DNA of 64,000 nucleotides, from contig NZ_CP068230.1 in the NCBI RefSeq assembly GCF_009183365.2, forward strand, positions 290,001 to 354,000, given 5' to 3'. A program made the position numbers and the translations under genes. Positions 29,259-38,699 of this stretch are shown here, piece by piece. This stretch comes from Shewanella algae. Its GTDB lineage: Bacteria; Pseudomonadota; Gammaproteobacteria; Enterobacterales; Shewanellaceae. The notes below the pieces were generated by a model that ran no database searches, had not been told where the DNA came from, and was given only the letters and a program-made list of their open reading frames with translations. How positions within the stretch are numbered: position 1 is the first letter of the stretch; each line of letters starts with the position of its first letter.

Positions 29259-29284
29259 AGCCGACCTACAAGGTCGGCTTTTTT
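29259..29284 (+). terminator. Terminator after trpS
   Basis: Perfect 9-bp stem AGCCGACCT / AGGTCGGCT with an ACA loop and a following T run. It lies between trpS and the convergent LysR gene. Confidence 0.93.
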
Positions 29285-29299
29285 GTGGCTGCGTTCGAG

Positions 29300-30190
29300 T
29301 TACTGCGGTTGTGGCTGGCTTGCCATCAACATCAGCCAATCGGCAAAGGCCGCTATCGCCGGTTCTTTGAGGCGCCGCTCCTTACAGCAAAAAGTGAACT
29401 CAAACCCTGTATGCACATCCGGCAGTTCGGCCTCAATCAAACGGCCACTGGCAATATCATCCTCTACCATAAAGTCTGATGCCAGTGCTATGCCTTGACC
29501 GGCAATAGCGGCCTCTATGGCCATCAACACATGGCTGAAAATATGCTGCCTGTGATTGGCTGTCAGAGTCACACCGTTGGCCTCGGCCCAACGGTTCCAG
29601 TCCAGCCCCAAAGGGCCTTCATCCACAGTCAACAGCGGATACTGCTGCAGACTCTGAATCGTTATCTGTCCGGCTCTGGGGGGCAATTGCGGGCTGCAAA
29701 CCGGAATAAGCCGCTCCTTATGCAGCACCGCCTGCCAGTATCCCCGTCGTTTGAGGCCACCACTGATAAAGAGATCGGCCACGCTGTCGCTGAGCTCGGG
29801 ATCTTGAGTCACCATCTCCAACCTGATCTGCACCTCGGGGTGACGGCGGCGAAAGTCGCTGAGTCTGGGGATCAACCATTTAACTGCAAAAGAGCTGTAA
29901 ACCGCCAGTTTCAGCTCGCGATTGGGTTCACCGAACAAACGGCCAAGGTCAGCCAGCTCGTTGAATATTCGCTCCAGTTCCCCGTAGAGGATCTCTCCCT
30001 TGGGTGACAGTTTGAGACTGCGCCCCTGACGTTGGAACAGGGGCTCACCAAAGTGTTCCTCCAGTAATCTGACCTGGTGGGACACGGCACTCTGGGTGAT
30101 GCACAGCTCTTCGGCGGCGCGGGAAAAGTGGCTCTGGCGCGCAGCTGCCTCGAATACCTGCAGCGCTCTCAAGGGGGGAAGTTTTCGCAT
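29300..30190 (-). CDS. LysR family transcriptional regulator (GcvA-like)
   Basis: 296 residues. An N-terminal winged helix-turn-helix (about 5-65; FEAAARQSHFSRAAEELCITQSAVSHQV) is followed by a periplasmic-binding-protein-like effector domain. The opening PPLRALQVFEAAAR and the general layout resemble GcvA-type regulators. It diverges from a DMT transporter gene 122 bp away, so that transporter is the likely target. The ligand is unknown. Confidence 0.9.
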   Translation of the reverse strand: MRKLPPLRALQVFEAAARQSHFSRAAEELCITQSAVSHQVRLLEEHFGEPLFQRQGRSLKLSPKGEILYGELERIFNELADLGRLFGEPNRELKLAVYSSFAVKWLIPRLSDFRRRHPEVQIRLEMVTQDPELSDSVADLFISGGLKRRGYWQAVLHKERLIPVCSPQLPPRAGQITIQSLQQYPLLTVDEGPLGLDWNRWAEANGVTLTANHRQHIFSHVLMAIEAAIAGQGIALASDFMVEDDIASGRLIEAELPDVHTGFEFTFCCKERRLKEPAIAAFADWLMLMASQPQPQ

Positions 30191-30312
30191 CGGCTATTCT
30201 TTCCGGAAATTTAGTATGAATTTAATTCATTTATACGCAAAAAACATCATTTCAGTTTGGTTTTTAACCCGGATATGATGCCGCCGATTGAGAGTCGTTC
30301 AGGATAACCAAG

Positions 30313-31188
30313 ATGCAGAGAACCGTTGCTATCGGTTTGATTTTATTGACCGTAGGAAATCTCTTCAGCGCTTTTTATGACGTATCGGTCAAGTGGTTAC
30401 CGGATGATGCCAATGCGGCGACTTTCCTGCTAGTGCGCCAGGTGACAGCGGTACTTATGTTGCTTCCCCTGTGGCTCAAGGCCGGTCGCCCGGGGACTTC
30501 TCACTTTAAGATCCACCTTTGGCGTGCCAACACAGGAGCTGTTGGTGCGCTCTTTTTGATTATTGGTTTGATGGCGCTGCCCTTGGCGACTGTCAGTTCA
30601 CTGTTCTATTCGGCGCCCTTGATGATCATGGTGCTGGGTGCCGTATTCCTGAAAGAACAGATCACGCCGTTGCAGTGGGGGATTGCGGCGCTGGGATTTG
30701 CCGGTATCTTGTTGATCCTCAGGCCCAGCGAGTTGGAGTTGGCCGGCATTGCCGTGCTGGTTTCGGCCTTTACCTTCTCCTTGAACCAGATGAGCCTGCG
30801 CAAGCTGCCCAGTACCGAGGCCGCCAGTCTGACTTTGCTCTGTTACAACCTGCTGAGTTTGCCGCTGATCCTGCTGGTGGCGCTGTCGCAACAACTGGCC
30901 GGGCTGAGCTGGCAACTGCTCGGAGTGGCGCTGTTATCCAATGCCTTCCTGCTGGCATATAACTGGTTCTGTGTCCTGGCCTATCGCAGGGCCAAGGCCA
31001 GTGAAATTGCCGTAGCCGAATACAGCGGGCTTATCTTTATTGTCTTCCTCGGTTGGCTGCTGTTCGACGAGTGGCTGGATACTTTGAGCTGGGTAGGGGC
31101 TGCCCTGGTGGTGCTGCCGACTTTGTGCCTGCCCGCCATCGCCAAGTTGATGAAAGCCCGCGAGCTGAAAGCACAAGAGCCGGTGTGA
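30313..31188 (+). CDS. DMT superfamily transporter (EamA domains)
   Basis: A 291-residue inner-membrane protein with about ten hydrophobic helices in two EamA repeats (about 8-140 and 150-280). Conserved bits include FYSAPLMIMVLGAVFLKEQI at the end of repeat one and IAVAEYSGLIFIVFLGWLLFDEW in repeat two. Such proteins export amino acids or other metabolites; the substrate cannot be read from sequence. It is divergent from a LysR regulator. Confidence 0.9.
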   Translation: MQRTVAIGLILLTVGNLFSAFYDVSVKWLPDDANAATFLLVRQVTAVLMLLPLWLKAGRPGTSHFKIHLWRANTGAVGALFLIIGLMALPLATVSSLFYSAPLMIMVLGAVFLKEQITPLQWGIAALGFAGILLILRPSELELAGIAVLVSAFTFSLNQMSLRKLPSTEAASLTLLCYNLLSLPLILLVALSQQLAGLSWQLLGVALLSNAFLLAYNWFCVLAYRRAKASEIAVAEYSGLIFIVFLGWLLFDEWLDTLSWVGAALVVLPTLCLPAIAKLMKARELKAQEPV

Positions 31189-31196
31189 CCGGCTCT
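31176..31196 (+). terminator. Hairpin over the end of the DMT transporter gene
   Basis: Perfect 9-bp stem AGAGCCGGT / ACCGGCTCT with a GTG loop, overlapping the stop codon. There is no T run after it, so its role as a terminator is doubtful. Confidence 0.35.
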
Positions 31197-31219
31197 CGTT
31201 CGACTCGATATAAAGGGCG

Positions 31220-31789
31220 TTAAGGGGTGACGTAGTCGAACACCTTAATAACCTTACGTACTCCAGCGGTATTCCGGGCAATTTCTACTGCCAGGTCGGC
31301 TTGTTCACGCTCGACCAGGCCCAGCAGAAAGACTTCACCATTCTCTGTGATCACCTTGATCTTGGTGACATCCAGATTCTTGTCGTTGAGCATCCGACCC
31401 TTGACCTTGGTGGTGATCCAGGTGTCGTTGCTGCGGGTAGTGAAGGACGTTGGGTTGCCGATACGGATCTGATTGTGGATCTTGCCACCCAGTTGCAGCT
31501 CTTTGACCAGCCGAATCGCCTTGTCCCTGAGCATGGAGTTGGGCGCCTGACCTATCATCAACACATTGCCGTTCATGCTGACCCCGGTGATATTGGTCTG
31601 ATTCTTCAGATCATCTTCCGCTCCCAGTACACTGGAGATACGAAAATCGGCATTGGTGTCATCCAACTGGGTCTTGAGCGAACGCTCATCGTTAACCACC
31701 ATGGCGCCGCCAACTGCACCCACCATTACGGCTCCGGCACAGCCGGTCAAACTGGTAAGCAGTAGACACAGGGGCAGCAGACGTCTCAT
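31220..31789 (-). CDS. dolP: BON-domain outer-membrane lipoprotein DolP (YraP)
   Basis: 189 residues. The signal peptide has lipobox LTGC (Cys near 17). Two BON domains (about 42-110 and 118-187) include ITGVSMNGNVLMIGQAP and ITENGEVFLLGLVEREQ. In E. coli this lipoprotein sits at the division site, binds anionic phospholipid and supports outer-membrane integrity. Its start overlaps the diaA stop by 4 bp, as in the conserved lpoA-yraN-diaA-dolP group. Confidence 0.92.
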   Translation of the reverse strand: MRRLLPLCLLLTSLTGCAGAVMVGAVGGAMVVNDERSLKTQLDDTNADFRISSVLGAEDDLKNQTNITGVSMNGNVLMIGQAPNSMLRDKAIRLVKELQLGGKIHNQIRIGNPTSFTTRSNDTWITTKVKGRMLNDKNLDVTKIKVITENGEVFLLGLVEREQADLAVEIARNTAGVRKVIKVFDYVTP

Positions 31790-32379
31790 TGATGTTCGTC
31801 CTGCGGGAACAGGGTGCGGTCAATGTTGTCGCACAGGCAATGGATAACCAGCAGGTGCACTTCCTGAATGCGGGCCGTGACATTGGAGGGGACGCGGATC
31901 TCCACATCATTGGTGCTCAGCAATCCGGCCATGGCGCCGCCGTCTTTACCCGTGAGCGCTACTATGGTCATATCCCGGCTCAGCGCGGCTTCCATCGCTT
32001 TAATGACGTTGCCTGAATTACCGCTGGTGGAAATGGCCAGCAGTATGTCACCGGGTTGACCCAGTGCCAGTATCTGCTTGGAAAACACTTCGTCGTAGCT
32101 GTAGTCGTTGGCGATGGCCGTCAGGGTAGAAGTGTCTGTGGTCAGAGCTATGGCCGGCAGAGGTGGGCGTTCCACTTCATAGCGGTTCAACAGCTCGGCT
32201 GAAAAGTGCTGGGCATCACCGGCGCTGCCGCCGTTACCACAGGCAAGGATCTTATTGCCACCCAACAGACATTGCACCATCATTTCTGCGGCCTTGGCGA
32301 TAGACTCTGGCAGCGCCTCTGCGGCGTCAATCTTGGTCTGAATCGACTCGGTGAAGCTGTCTTTGATACGTTCTAACAT
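31786..32379 (-). CDS. diaA: SIS-domain protein DiaA (phosphoheptose isomerase-like)
   Basis: A 197-residue single SIS domain. The start is placed at MLERIKDSFTESIQ, which equals the E. coli DiaA N-terminus and has AAGGA upstream. DiaA tetramers bind DnaA and promote initiation. The loop reads CGNGGSAGDAQHFSAEL, closer to the sedoheptulose-7-phosphate isomerase GmhA than E. coli DiaA is (CGNGTSAANAQHF). The TAIANDYSYDEVFSKQ segment is also GmhA-like. Locus context favours DiaA, but isomerase activity cannot be excluded. Confidence 0.85.
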   Translation of the reverse strand: MLERIKDSFTESIQTKIDAAEALPESIAKAAEMMVQCLLGGNKILACGNGGSAGDAQHFSAELLNRYEVERPPLPAIALTTDTSTLTAIANDYSYDEVFSKQILALGQPGDILLAISTSGNSGNVIKAMEAALSRDMTIVALTGKDGGAMAGLLSTNDVEIRVPSNVTARIQEVHLLVIHCLCDNIDRTLFPQDEHQ

Positions 32380-32475
32380 GGGTAAGTCCTTCACTATCAA
32401 GTGTTGCTATCATGCCATAGGCCGGGGGCTTTTTTCAGGCATTAAAGTGTAAATTTGTTTCGGGTTAAGCGCTTA

Positions 32476-32802
32476 CTAAAAAGCATCCTGTAGCCATTGC
32501 ACCTTGCCGGCATCAATGGCCAGTAGATCGAAGCGACAGGGGGCATTGATCCTGTGTTGCTGCAGATACTGGCTGGCGGCCTTGCGAAGCCGGGTTATCT
32601 GGGCCTGGCTCAATGACTGCAAAGCGCCTCCGAATCGGCTTGGTGAGCGGTATTTTACCTCAATAAACACCCATTGGCTGCCCTGTTTCATTACCAAGTC
32701 CAGTTCGCCGAAACTGTAGCGCACATTCTGTTCGACAAAGGTCAGGCCCTGTTGTTCCAGATAGCGGCGAGCCAGACGCTCGCCTTCCTGTCCCAGATCC
32801 AT
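32476..32802 (-). CDS. yraN: UPF0102 family protein YraN
   Basis: A 108-residue protein with an endonuclease-like fold. It shows E-x(8)-Q-x(4)-R near the start (GERLARRYLEQQGL), then FGELDLVMKQ and FIEVKYR, the D and ExK of a PD-(D/E)xK site. The function in vivo is not known. It lies between lpoA (8-bp gap) and diaA. Confidence 0.92.
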   Translation of the reverse strand: MDLGQEGERLARRYLEQQGLTFVEQNVRYSFGELDLVMKQGSQWVFIEVKYRSPSRFGGALQSLSQAQITRLRKAASQYLQQHRINAPCRFDLLAIDAGKVQWLQDAF

Positions 32803-32810
32803 AAGCCGGC

Positions 32811-34640
32811 TTACAGTGGCCGCAAAACGCCGCGCTGGTATTTGGCCCAGCTGAGCTGACGATCGATCACGCCATCCGGGCTCACCGTCAGCTGGCCGCT
32901 GCGGCCACTGTACTGGTATCCGGGGAAGGCATGCATCTGAGCCAGACGATTGACCAGCTGCAGGGCATCATAGCCCATTACATACAGGCGTTTTTGGGCA
33001 TTGCCCCAGGTGGGCCACAACTTGTTGACCGCTTCGGTTTCTTCACTGGCCTGCAGCAACCAGGGGATATCACTGATGGTGATATTGTTCAGTTCAATCG
33101 CGGTTTGCTTGGCGTTGTCTTCCTGACGGGCGCGGCTACTGGTATACAGCGGCACTTGCTCGGCAAAGACACTAAAGTTGACATCGATAAAGGGTTTCAG
33201 CAGCGGTAAGTCCTGAATCCCCGAGATCATATAGATGGCATCGATATCGGTACGGGAGCGGAAGTCGGCCTTCACCTTACTGCCCAGCAGTGCCTTAATG
33301 GCTTGGATCCTCGCCTTGCTGTCAGTCACGCCAAGGGCTTCTTCCACGGTTTCGCGCATCTTGTCACCGTTATCATAGAAGTGAACCTCGGCATCACTGT
33401 CGGTCAGCTCCATCCAGGTCTGCTTAAAGCTCTGGGCCATACGTTGGCCTACGGCATCATTGCTGGCCAGCAGCAGTGGCACCTGTATGCCATCCTGATA
33501 CATGCGTCTGGCGGCATCGCTGGCTTCCTGAGTGGGAGACAGGGCGAAGTAGTACTTATTCTGTTGCGGTTGCAGCTTATCTATTTGATTGAGAAACAGT
33601 TGCGGCGGGGTATCAGTCTTTGCCGCTTGCTGGGCCGCCATCACCTGTTCCACTTCGTTTTGCAGCAGCGGGCCGATCACAAATTCGGCGCCGCTCTGCA
33701 GCGCTTGCTGATAGGCCTTGTCAGCACCTTGGGCCGTGTCGAAGAAGTTGAGGCTGACATTGCTGTCCGGGTCGCTCAGATAACTGGCCAGTATGCCCTG
33801 ACGCACAGTGTTGGCGACTCCGGCCCTTGGGCCCGAAAGTGGCAGCAGCACGGCGATATTGCTGGGTCTGTATGGCTTGGCACTGAGCGCCAGCTGCAGA
33901 TCCGAAGGCAACTGTACCGCCGCAGGATGATAAGGATTACGTTTCTGCCAATCACTCAACTGGCGGATCAGACTGGAGGGATCCACCGCGTAGTGTTTGG
34001 CCAGGTAAGCCAGCTGCAGCCAGCCGGTAAATACGGCATCGCTCTCTTGAGCCGCAAAGCTCTGCAGGGTTTCTTCCTGCAGTGGCTTGAGCAATTGCCA
34101 AATTTCATCGTTAACCTCGCCGGTCGCCTTCACCGGCAGATATTGACTGAGCTTACTCAACTCACGCACTTGCTCCACGGGTTGCTGGTTGGCAGCAAAT
34201 AGTCGGGCACGGGCCTGGTGATAACTGGCCCATTGCCAATCAGCCAGTTGCCAATTACCGGGGTAATTCAGGGTGCTCAGGGCCTCGGCGTTTTTGCCGG
34301 TCAGTTCTTGCAGGCGGGCGCTGAGAAAACGGTGCTCGGCCTGGATTTCATCCACCGGGCTCAGCCCGGCCTGCATTGAACGCAGAATATCTGCAGCGGC
34401 ATCTGTATCACCTTGCTTGAGGTAAGCATTGGCGGCCAACAGCAGGTAACGCTCGCGGTTTTCCTTGCTGGGCGCCTTGGCGGCAAATGCCAAATACTCG
34501 GCCGGGGCTTGCGGGGCACTGACCAGAGAAACGACGGCCAGCTGATCTTTGTCTGTCGATGGCGTGCTGCCACAGCCCCACAGGCTGGCAAGCAAAATCG
34601 CAGCAGAAATGTATTTAACTCTATTCAGGCTTTTTAACAC
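32811..34640 (-). CDS. lpoA: Penicillin-binding protein activator LpoA
   Basis: A 609-residue outer-membrane lipoprotein with lipobox LWGC (Cys near 23). The N-terminal half is helical and TPR-like (about 40-240). The C-terminal half (about 255-600) is the LppC fold related to periplasmic binding proteins; IAVLLPLSGPRAGVANTVRQGIL marks its start. It reaches across the periplasm to activate PBP1A (mrcA, 14.2-16.8 kb). It diverges from rsmI and heads lpoA-yraN-diaA-dolP. Confidence 0.93.
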   Translation of the reverse strand: MLKSLNRVKYISAAILLASLWGCGSTPSTDKDQLAVVSLVSAPQAPAEYLAFAAKAPSKENRERYLLLAANAYLKQGDTDAAADILRSMQAGLSPVDEIQAEHRFLSARLQELTGKNAEALSTLNYPGNWQLADWQWASYHQARARLFAANQQPVEQVRELSKLSQYLPVKATGEVNDEIWQLLKPLQEETLQSFAAQESDAVFTGWLQLAYLAKHYAVDPSSLIRQLSDWQKRNPYHPAAVQLPSDLQLALSAKPYRPSNIAVLLPLSGPRAGVANTVRQGILASYLSDPDSNVSLNFFDTAQGADKAYQQALQSGAEFVIGPLLQNEVEQVMAAQQAAKTDTPPQLFLNQIDKLQPQQNKYYFALSPTQEASDAARRMYQDGIQVPLLLASNDAVGQRMAQSFKQTWMELTDSDAEVHFYDNGDKMRETVEEALGVTDSKARIQAIKALLGSKVKADFRSRTDIDAIYMISGIQDLPLLKPFIDVNFSVFAEQVPLYTSSRARQEDNAKQTAIELNNITISDIPWLLQASEETEAVNKLWPTWGNAQKRLYVMGYDALQLVNRLAQMHAFPGYQYSGRSGQLTVSPDGVIDRQLSWAKYQRGVLRPL

Positions 34641-34728
34641 AGGGCTTCACTCTGGTAAGATGCTGGCTCTAGTTTAACCTTCTATTGTGCCTGACGAAAG
34701 TCTGGGCACTTTCATCTCCGAGGTAGTT

Positions 34729-35571
34729 ATGGACCTGTCGGTCGCGCTGTATATAGTTCCCACTCCCATAGGCAACCTGGGGGACTTGAGCCCCAGGGCT
34801 CTGGAAGTACTGAATCGGGTGGCTTTGATCGCCTGTGAGGACACACGCCACAGCAGTAAATTGCTGAGTCACTTCGGCATAGACACCCGCACCACAGCGC
34901 TGCATGACCACAATGAACGTGCCCGTGCGCAGTGGATTGTCGAACGCCTTGGCGAAGGTGAAGCCATAGCGCTGATCAGCGATGCCGGTACGCCGCTGAT
35001 TTCCGATCCCGGCTATCACCTGGTATCCCATGTGCGCGCCGCCGGTTATCCGGTGATCCCGCTGCCCGGCCCCTGCGCCGCCATTGCCGCGCTGTCGGCA
35101 TCTGGCTTGCCCTCGGATCGTTTCTCGTTTGAAGGCTTTTTGCCGGCCAAAGACAAAGGGCGCCAGGATAAACTGCTGGCGCTTAGGGAAGACCCGCGCA
35201 CCCTGATTTTCTATGAGTCTCCCCACAGAATTCTGCCCAGCCTCAAGTCGCTGGTGGAGGTCCTAGGGCCGGATAGGCAGATGGTGATGGCGCGGGAACT
35301 GACCAAGACCTTTGAAACCTTCCTCTGCGGCACCACGGCCGAAGTGCTGGCGCAGGTAGAAGCCGATGCCAACCAGCAGCGCGGTGAAATCGTGCTTATG
35401 CTGCACGGTTTTGTCAGTGAAGAAGCAGACGAAACGCCCGCCGCGGCGTTGGATACCCTCAAACTACTCTGTGATGAATTACCGCTGAAGAAGGCGGCCG
35501 CCATTGCGGCACAGATCCATGGGTTGAAGAAAAATGCTCTTTATAAAAAAGGGCTGGAGCTGGGCTGGTAA
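34729..35571 (+). CDS. rsmI: 16S rRNA (cytidine-1402 2'-O)-methyltransferase
   Basis: A 280-residue tetrapyrrole-methylase-fold enzyme that methylates the ribose of C1402 in the decoding centre. Motifs: LYIVPTPIGNLGDLSPRALE, ACEDTRHSSKLLSHF, ISDAGTPLISDPGYHLV, PLPGPCAAIAALSASGLPSD. The start is set at ATG 34729 with GAGG 6 bp upstream; a GTG 42 bp earlier is less likely. The stop lies 9 bp before the rnpB -35 element. Confidence 0.95.
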   Translation: MDLSVALYIVPTPIGNLGDLSPRALEVLNRVALIACEDTRHSSKLLSHFGIDTRTTALHDHNERARAQWIVERLGEGEAIALISDAGTPLISDPGYHLVSHVRAAGYPVIPLPGPCAAIAALSASGLPSDRFSFEGFLPAKDKGRQDKLLALREDPRTLIFYESPHRILPSLKSLVEVLGPDRQMVMARELTKTFETFLCGTTAEVLAQVEADANQQRGEIVLMLHGFVSEEADETPAAALDTLKLLCDELPLKKAAAIAAQIHGLKKNALYKKGLELGW

Positions 35572-35580
35572 GGAAATGCC

Positions 35581-35609
35581 TTGGTGTGAAGCCCGCTATG
35601 GGCTATAAT
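35581..35609 (+). promoter_or_regulatory. Promoter of rnpB
   Basis: TTGGTG at 35581-35586, a 17-bp spacer, and a perfect TATAAT at 35604-35609. The likely RNA 5' end is 8 bp downstream, as expected for a sigma-70 promoter. Confidence 0.85.
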
Positions 35610-35616
35610 CCGCGCC

Positions 35617-35983
<367 letters not shown>

Positions 35984-35993
35984 AAATAGAACT

Positions 35994-36024
35994 AGGCCGC
36001 CCGTGTTATCACGGGCGGCCTTTT
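35994..36024 (+). terminator. Terminator of rnpB (bidirectional shape)
   Basis: Perfect 12-bp GC-rich stem AGGCCGCCCGTG / CACGGGCGGCCT with a TTAT loop, then TTT. It lies between rnpB and a convergent gene. Confidence 0.92.
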
Positions 36025-36030
36025 GCTTTT

Positions 36031-36825
36031 CTACTCGAGTGGAATGTTCATGGCTTGGGCTTGCTCAGGCTGCCATTGGGCCGGTTCAACCTGCCAGCGC
36101 TGCAGTAGCTGGTGCCAGGCTTCTCCCTGCTGCAATTCCAACAACAGCCGATTGAAGCGGGCTATGGTTTGTCGGTCATTATGACGGATATCGAATGCCA
36201 GACAGTAGTAAGTCTTGGGTTGGCTGGGTAGATAGTCCAAGCCTTCAATCCCCTGTTTCCCTGCGTACCAGCGACCGACATCCCGGTTGACAAAATAGGC
36301 ATCAAAACGCTTTCTGGCGAGCATTTTCAGTGGCAATTCATCGCTTTGTGGAAAGGTAACCACCTGCATGGGGGGAACTTGTTGCCGGAGCAGTTCCTGA
36401 TTCAATTTTTGCAGGGCATTGTGGGTATTGGATGGTGAGAACACTGCCACACGCTGATCCGATAGCTGCTGCATCTGCTTCAAACTCAGTGCCTTGAGGC
36501 TGAAGAAACCATATTCAGACTGCAACAAGGGGACCGAGAAATAGTATTGTGAGGTGCGATAATCTGCCCAGGCCAGCCCCATGGCACCGGTTTCTCCCGA
36601 GTTCATCTGCTGCCTGGCGCGGCGATTAGGCCACAGCTTGAGTTGGCAGCCTTCCTCCCAGCGCTGGCAGGCCAGACGAGTCATCTCTACCATGATGCCC
36701 TTGAGTTCTCCTTCTTCCTGAAAGCTGTATGGCGCAAAATCAAAAAAGGCTATTTTCAACGTGTTTGCCTGTGCCGATATCAGGCACGACAGGCCGAGCA
36801 GCACAGAGGAAAGGAGTTTTTTCAT
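36031..36825 (-). CDS. Periplasmic solute-binding protein, family 3 type
   Basis: 264 residues with a clear signal peptide (cleavage after about 20, SAQA-N). It follows the SBP_bac_3 pattern: LKIAFFDFAPYSFQEEGELKGIMVEMTRLAC, then NRRARQQMNSGETGAMGLAW. There is no ABC transporter permease or ATPase next to it, so it may act as a sensor or an orphan binding protein, as is common in Shewanella and Vibrio. The ligand is unknown. Confidence 0.82.
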   Translation of the reverse strand: MKKLLSSVLLGLSCLISAQANTLKIAFFDFAPYSFQEEGELKGIMVEMTRLACQRWEEGCQLKLWPNRRARQQMNSGETGAMGLAWADYRTSQYYFSVPLLQSEYGFFSLKALSLKQMQQLSDQRVAVFSPSNTHNALQKLNQELLRQQVPPMQVVTFPQSDELPLKMLARKRFDAYFVNRDVGRWYAGKQGIEGLDYLPSQPKTYYCLAFDIRHNDRQTIARFNRLLLELQQGEAWHQLLQRWQVEPAQWQPEQAQAMNIPLE

Positions 36826-36893
36826 GTCAGGTCCAGGTTGCTGTGACCCTTCAAGTTTAGTGCAGAGTTTGCCGCTGGGGTGGCAAAGTCAGC

Positions 36894-38543
36894 CTAGAAA
36901 CTCTGCTTCACTTGAAAGCGCCATTCCCAGCCGTCCACTTCCTCGCCCCGGGTAAAGGGCACGCTGAAATCGATATGGGCGACATGACCATAACTGGAGC
37001 GGGAAGAGTAGATTCTGGCACCTATGCCGATAGAGCCTATGGGGCCTGAGACTTCGTTGTCATTGGCCATGGCACCACCAAAGGCCTGACCGACATCGAT
37101 AAAGGCGGCCCAGCCCAATTCTGCCAGTTGGTAGAGGTTGATATTGGGGTAATAGCGGATTTCGCCGGTCAGCAGCCATTGATTGTCACCGTGCTGGTAG
37201 TCGTTGGGATAACCGCGAATGCCGGTTTCATCCCCCAGCGCAAAGGGACGGTCGATATAGTTGTTGTTGGAGTTGGACAGCCGCACCTTGGAATAGGCGG
37301 TCCACTTGGGGGTGAACTTATAGAAATACTCGGCGGCAACATTCACTTGATAAAAGTCCCGTTGCCGGGTGGCCAGGGTGGCTTCGCCGCCAAATGCCAG
37401 CAATAGCAGCTCCTTGCCCTCAAAGTAACCGCGACTGCTGCGCCAGTTGAGGTGATAGCCAAGATTGTCACTGTCTTTGGTTTCCAGCCCCAATTTAACG
37501 CTGTGATGCCAGCCGAGGTTGAAGTCTTCGTTATAGTTGACCAGGTGAATATTGGTCAGTACCCGAAAATCATCCTGCAAGTACTCCCATTCTACCCAAG
37601 GGTAGAGAAAGTCTCTGTCCTGAGGCAAGGGCTGCTGCGGGTATTGAGGCAGGGCATGAAAGCTGTGCTTATCCTGAGTAACTCCAAGGCGTAATCTTTG
37701 CCGGCTCTGGTTCTCTTTGGCGAACATAAAGCCCCAGTAGAGGTTGCGATAGCGGATTTCTTCATCGAACTCGTTGATGTCCAGGCCGTTTTGGCGAATG
37801 GTGTCGATTCTGTCTTCATCCAGATACTCGGCGCCGTAGGCCCGGGGGTCGTCCAGGGTATAGAAAGGCTTGTCGAAATACAGTTGTTTGGCCTGACCAT
37901 CGCTGTTGTCATAGAAGTTGGCCGCCACAGTGGCATTTTTGATGATGTTCAGCGGCATTTCGAATGCCACCTTGTAGCCGGTTCTGTCCTCGTCGGATTG
38001 GTACTTCAAACGGGTGCGAATCCCCAGGCCAAGAATATTGTCGTCTTTCAGCCCTACGGAGAAGCTGTTGTTGCCGCCGCTGCGTCCCAGGCTGATGGTG
38101 GGCAGCAGCGACCATTGATCCCAGGTTTCCACCAGCAAGGTTTCACCATCAGGCTGTTGATCGGCACTCGGGTCGGCCTTGACCACAGAGATCCTGGCGT
38201 CTCTGAGATAGGGCTCACGCCTAAGGATCCGCTGCGCTTCTTCCAACTGCCTTGGGGTCACTTCCTGCCCCTCCTGGATACTGAGGCGATTGAGGATCAC
38301 CGACTCCCGGGTATTGATATGCAAGGCGTTGGCCCAATTGTGCAGGAAGATGGCGTTGTCGGCAGACTCGTCGAAAATTGGGTTGCTGACCACCACAATT
38401 TTGCCAACCTTGAACCGCTCAGGGAGTGGGTTTTGGCCTTGGGAAGACGAGGTTGTGCTATCGCCTGCGATGCCGGTGTCGGCCAAAACGGAGAGACTGG
38501 CAAACAGGGTTGCCAGAAGCAAGACACTGCGGCTTGTTGCCAT
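36894..38543 (-). CDS. BamA/TamA (Omp85) family outer-membrane protein
   Basis: A 549-residue protein with a signal peptide cleaved near residue 22 (VLA-D). A single POTRA-like domain (about 45-125; GKIVVVSNPIF..., EAQRILRREPYLRDARI) and a beta-barrel domain (about 150-549) end in the terminal Phe (FQVKQSF) expected for barrel insertion. The start is set at ATG 38543 because AGGAGG precedes it by 7 bp. It is much shorter than BamA (five POTRAs) and has no TamB neighbour. Function unknown; a bacterial surface antigen/D15-type assignment is as far as the sequence goes. Confidence 0.82.
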   Translation of the reverse strand: MATSRSVLLLATLFASLSVLADTGIAGDSTTSSSQGQNPLPERFKVGKIVVVSNPIFDESADNAIFLHNWANALHINTRESVILNRLSIQEGQEVTPRQLEEAQRILRREPYLRDARISVVKADPSADQQPDGETLLVETWDQWSLLPTISLGRSGGNNSFSVGLKDDNILGLGIRTRLKYQSDEDRTGYKVAFEMPLNIIKNATVAANFYDNSDGQAKQLYFDKPFYTLDDPRAYGAEYLDEDRIDTIRQNGLDINEFDEEIRYRNLYWGFMFAKENQSRQRLRLGVTQDKHSFHALPQYPQQPLPQDRDFLYPWVEWEYLQDDFRVLTNIHLVNYNEDFNLGWHHSVKLGLETKDSDNLGYHLNWRSSRGYFEGKELLLLAFGGEATLATRQRDFYQVNVAAEYFYKFTPKWTAYSKVRLSNSNNNYIDRPFALGDETGIRGYPNDYQHGDNQWLLTGEIRYYPNINLYQLAELGWAAFIDVGQAFGGAMANDNEVSGPIGSIGIGARIYSSRSSYGHVAHIDFSVPFTRGEEVDGWEWRFQVKQSF

Positions 38544-38699
38544 AGACTGCCTCCTCTCGGTAGTGAATATCGGGCTGATATTCACACTTCAATAACACAA
38601 CCGAATAGGCGGTTAGTCAAGGCGACAGTCGAAATAAAGTAATGATTTAGCTTGTAATAAACTATCTTTTCCCGGCGCTAATGCCCACGGCAGCAGCGT

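Noticed and set aside
33303..34202. 299-codon plus-strand frame opposite lpoA
   Set aside because: Antisense shadow of lpoA; composition as expected for a complement frame.
37698..38642. 314-codon plus-strand frame opposite the BamA-like gene
   Set aside because: Antisense shadow; the minus-strand gene has a signal peptide, an AGGAGG site and a barrel C-terminus.
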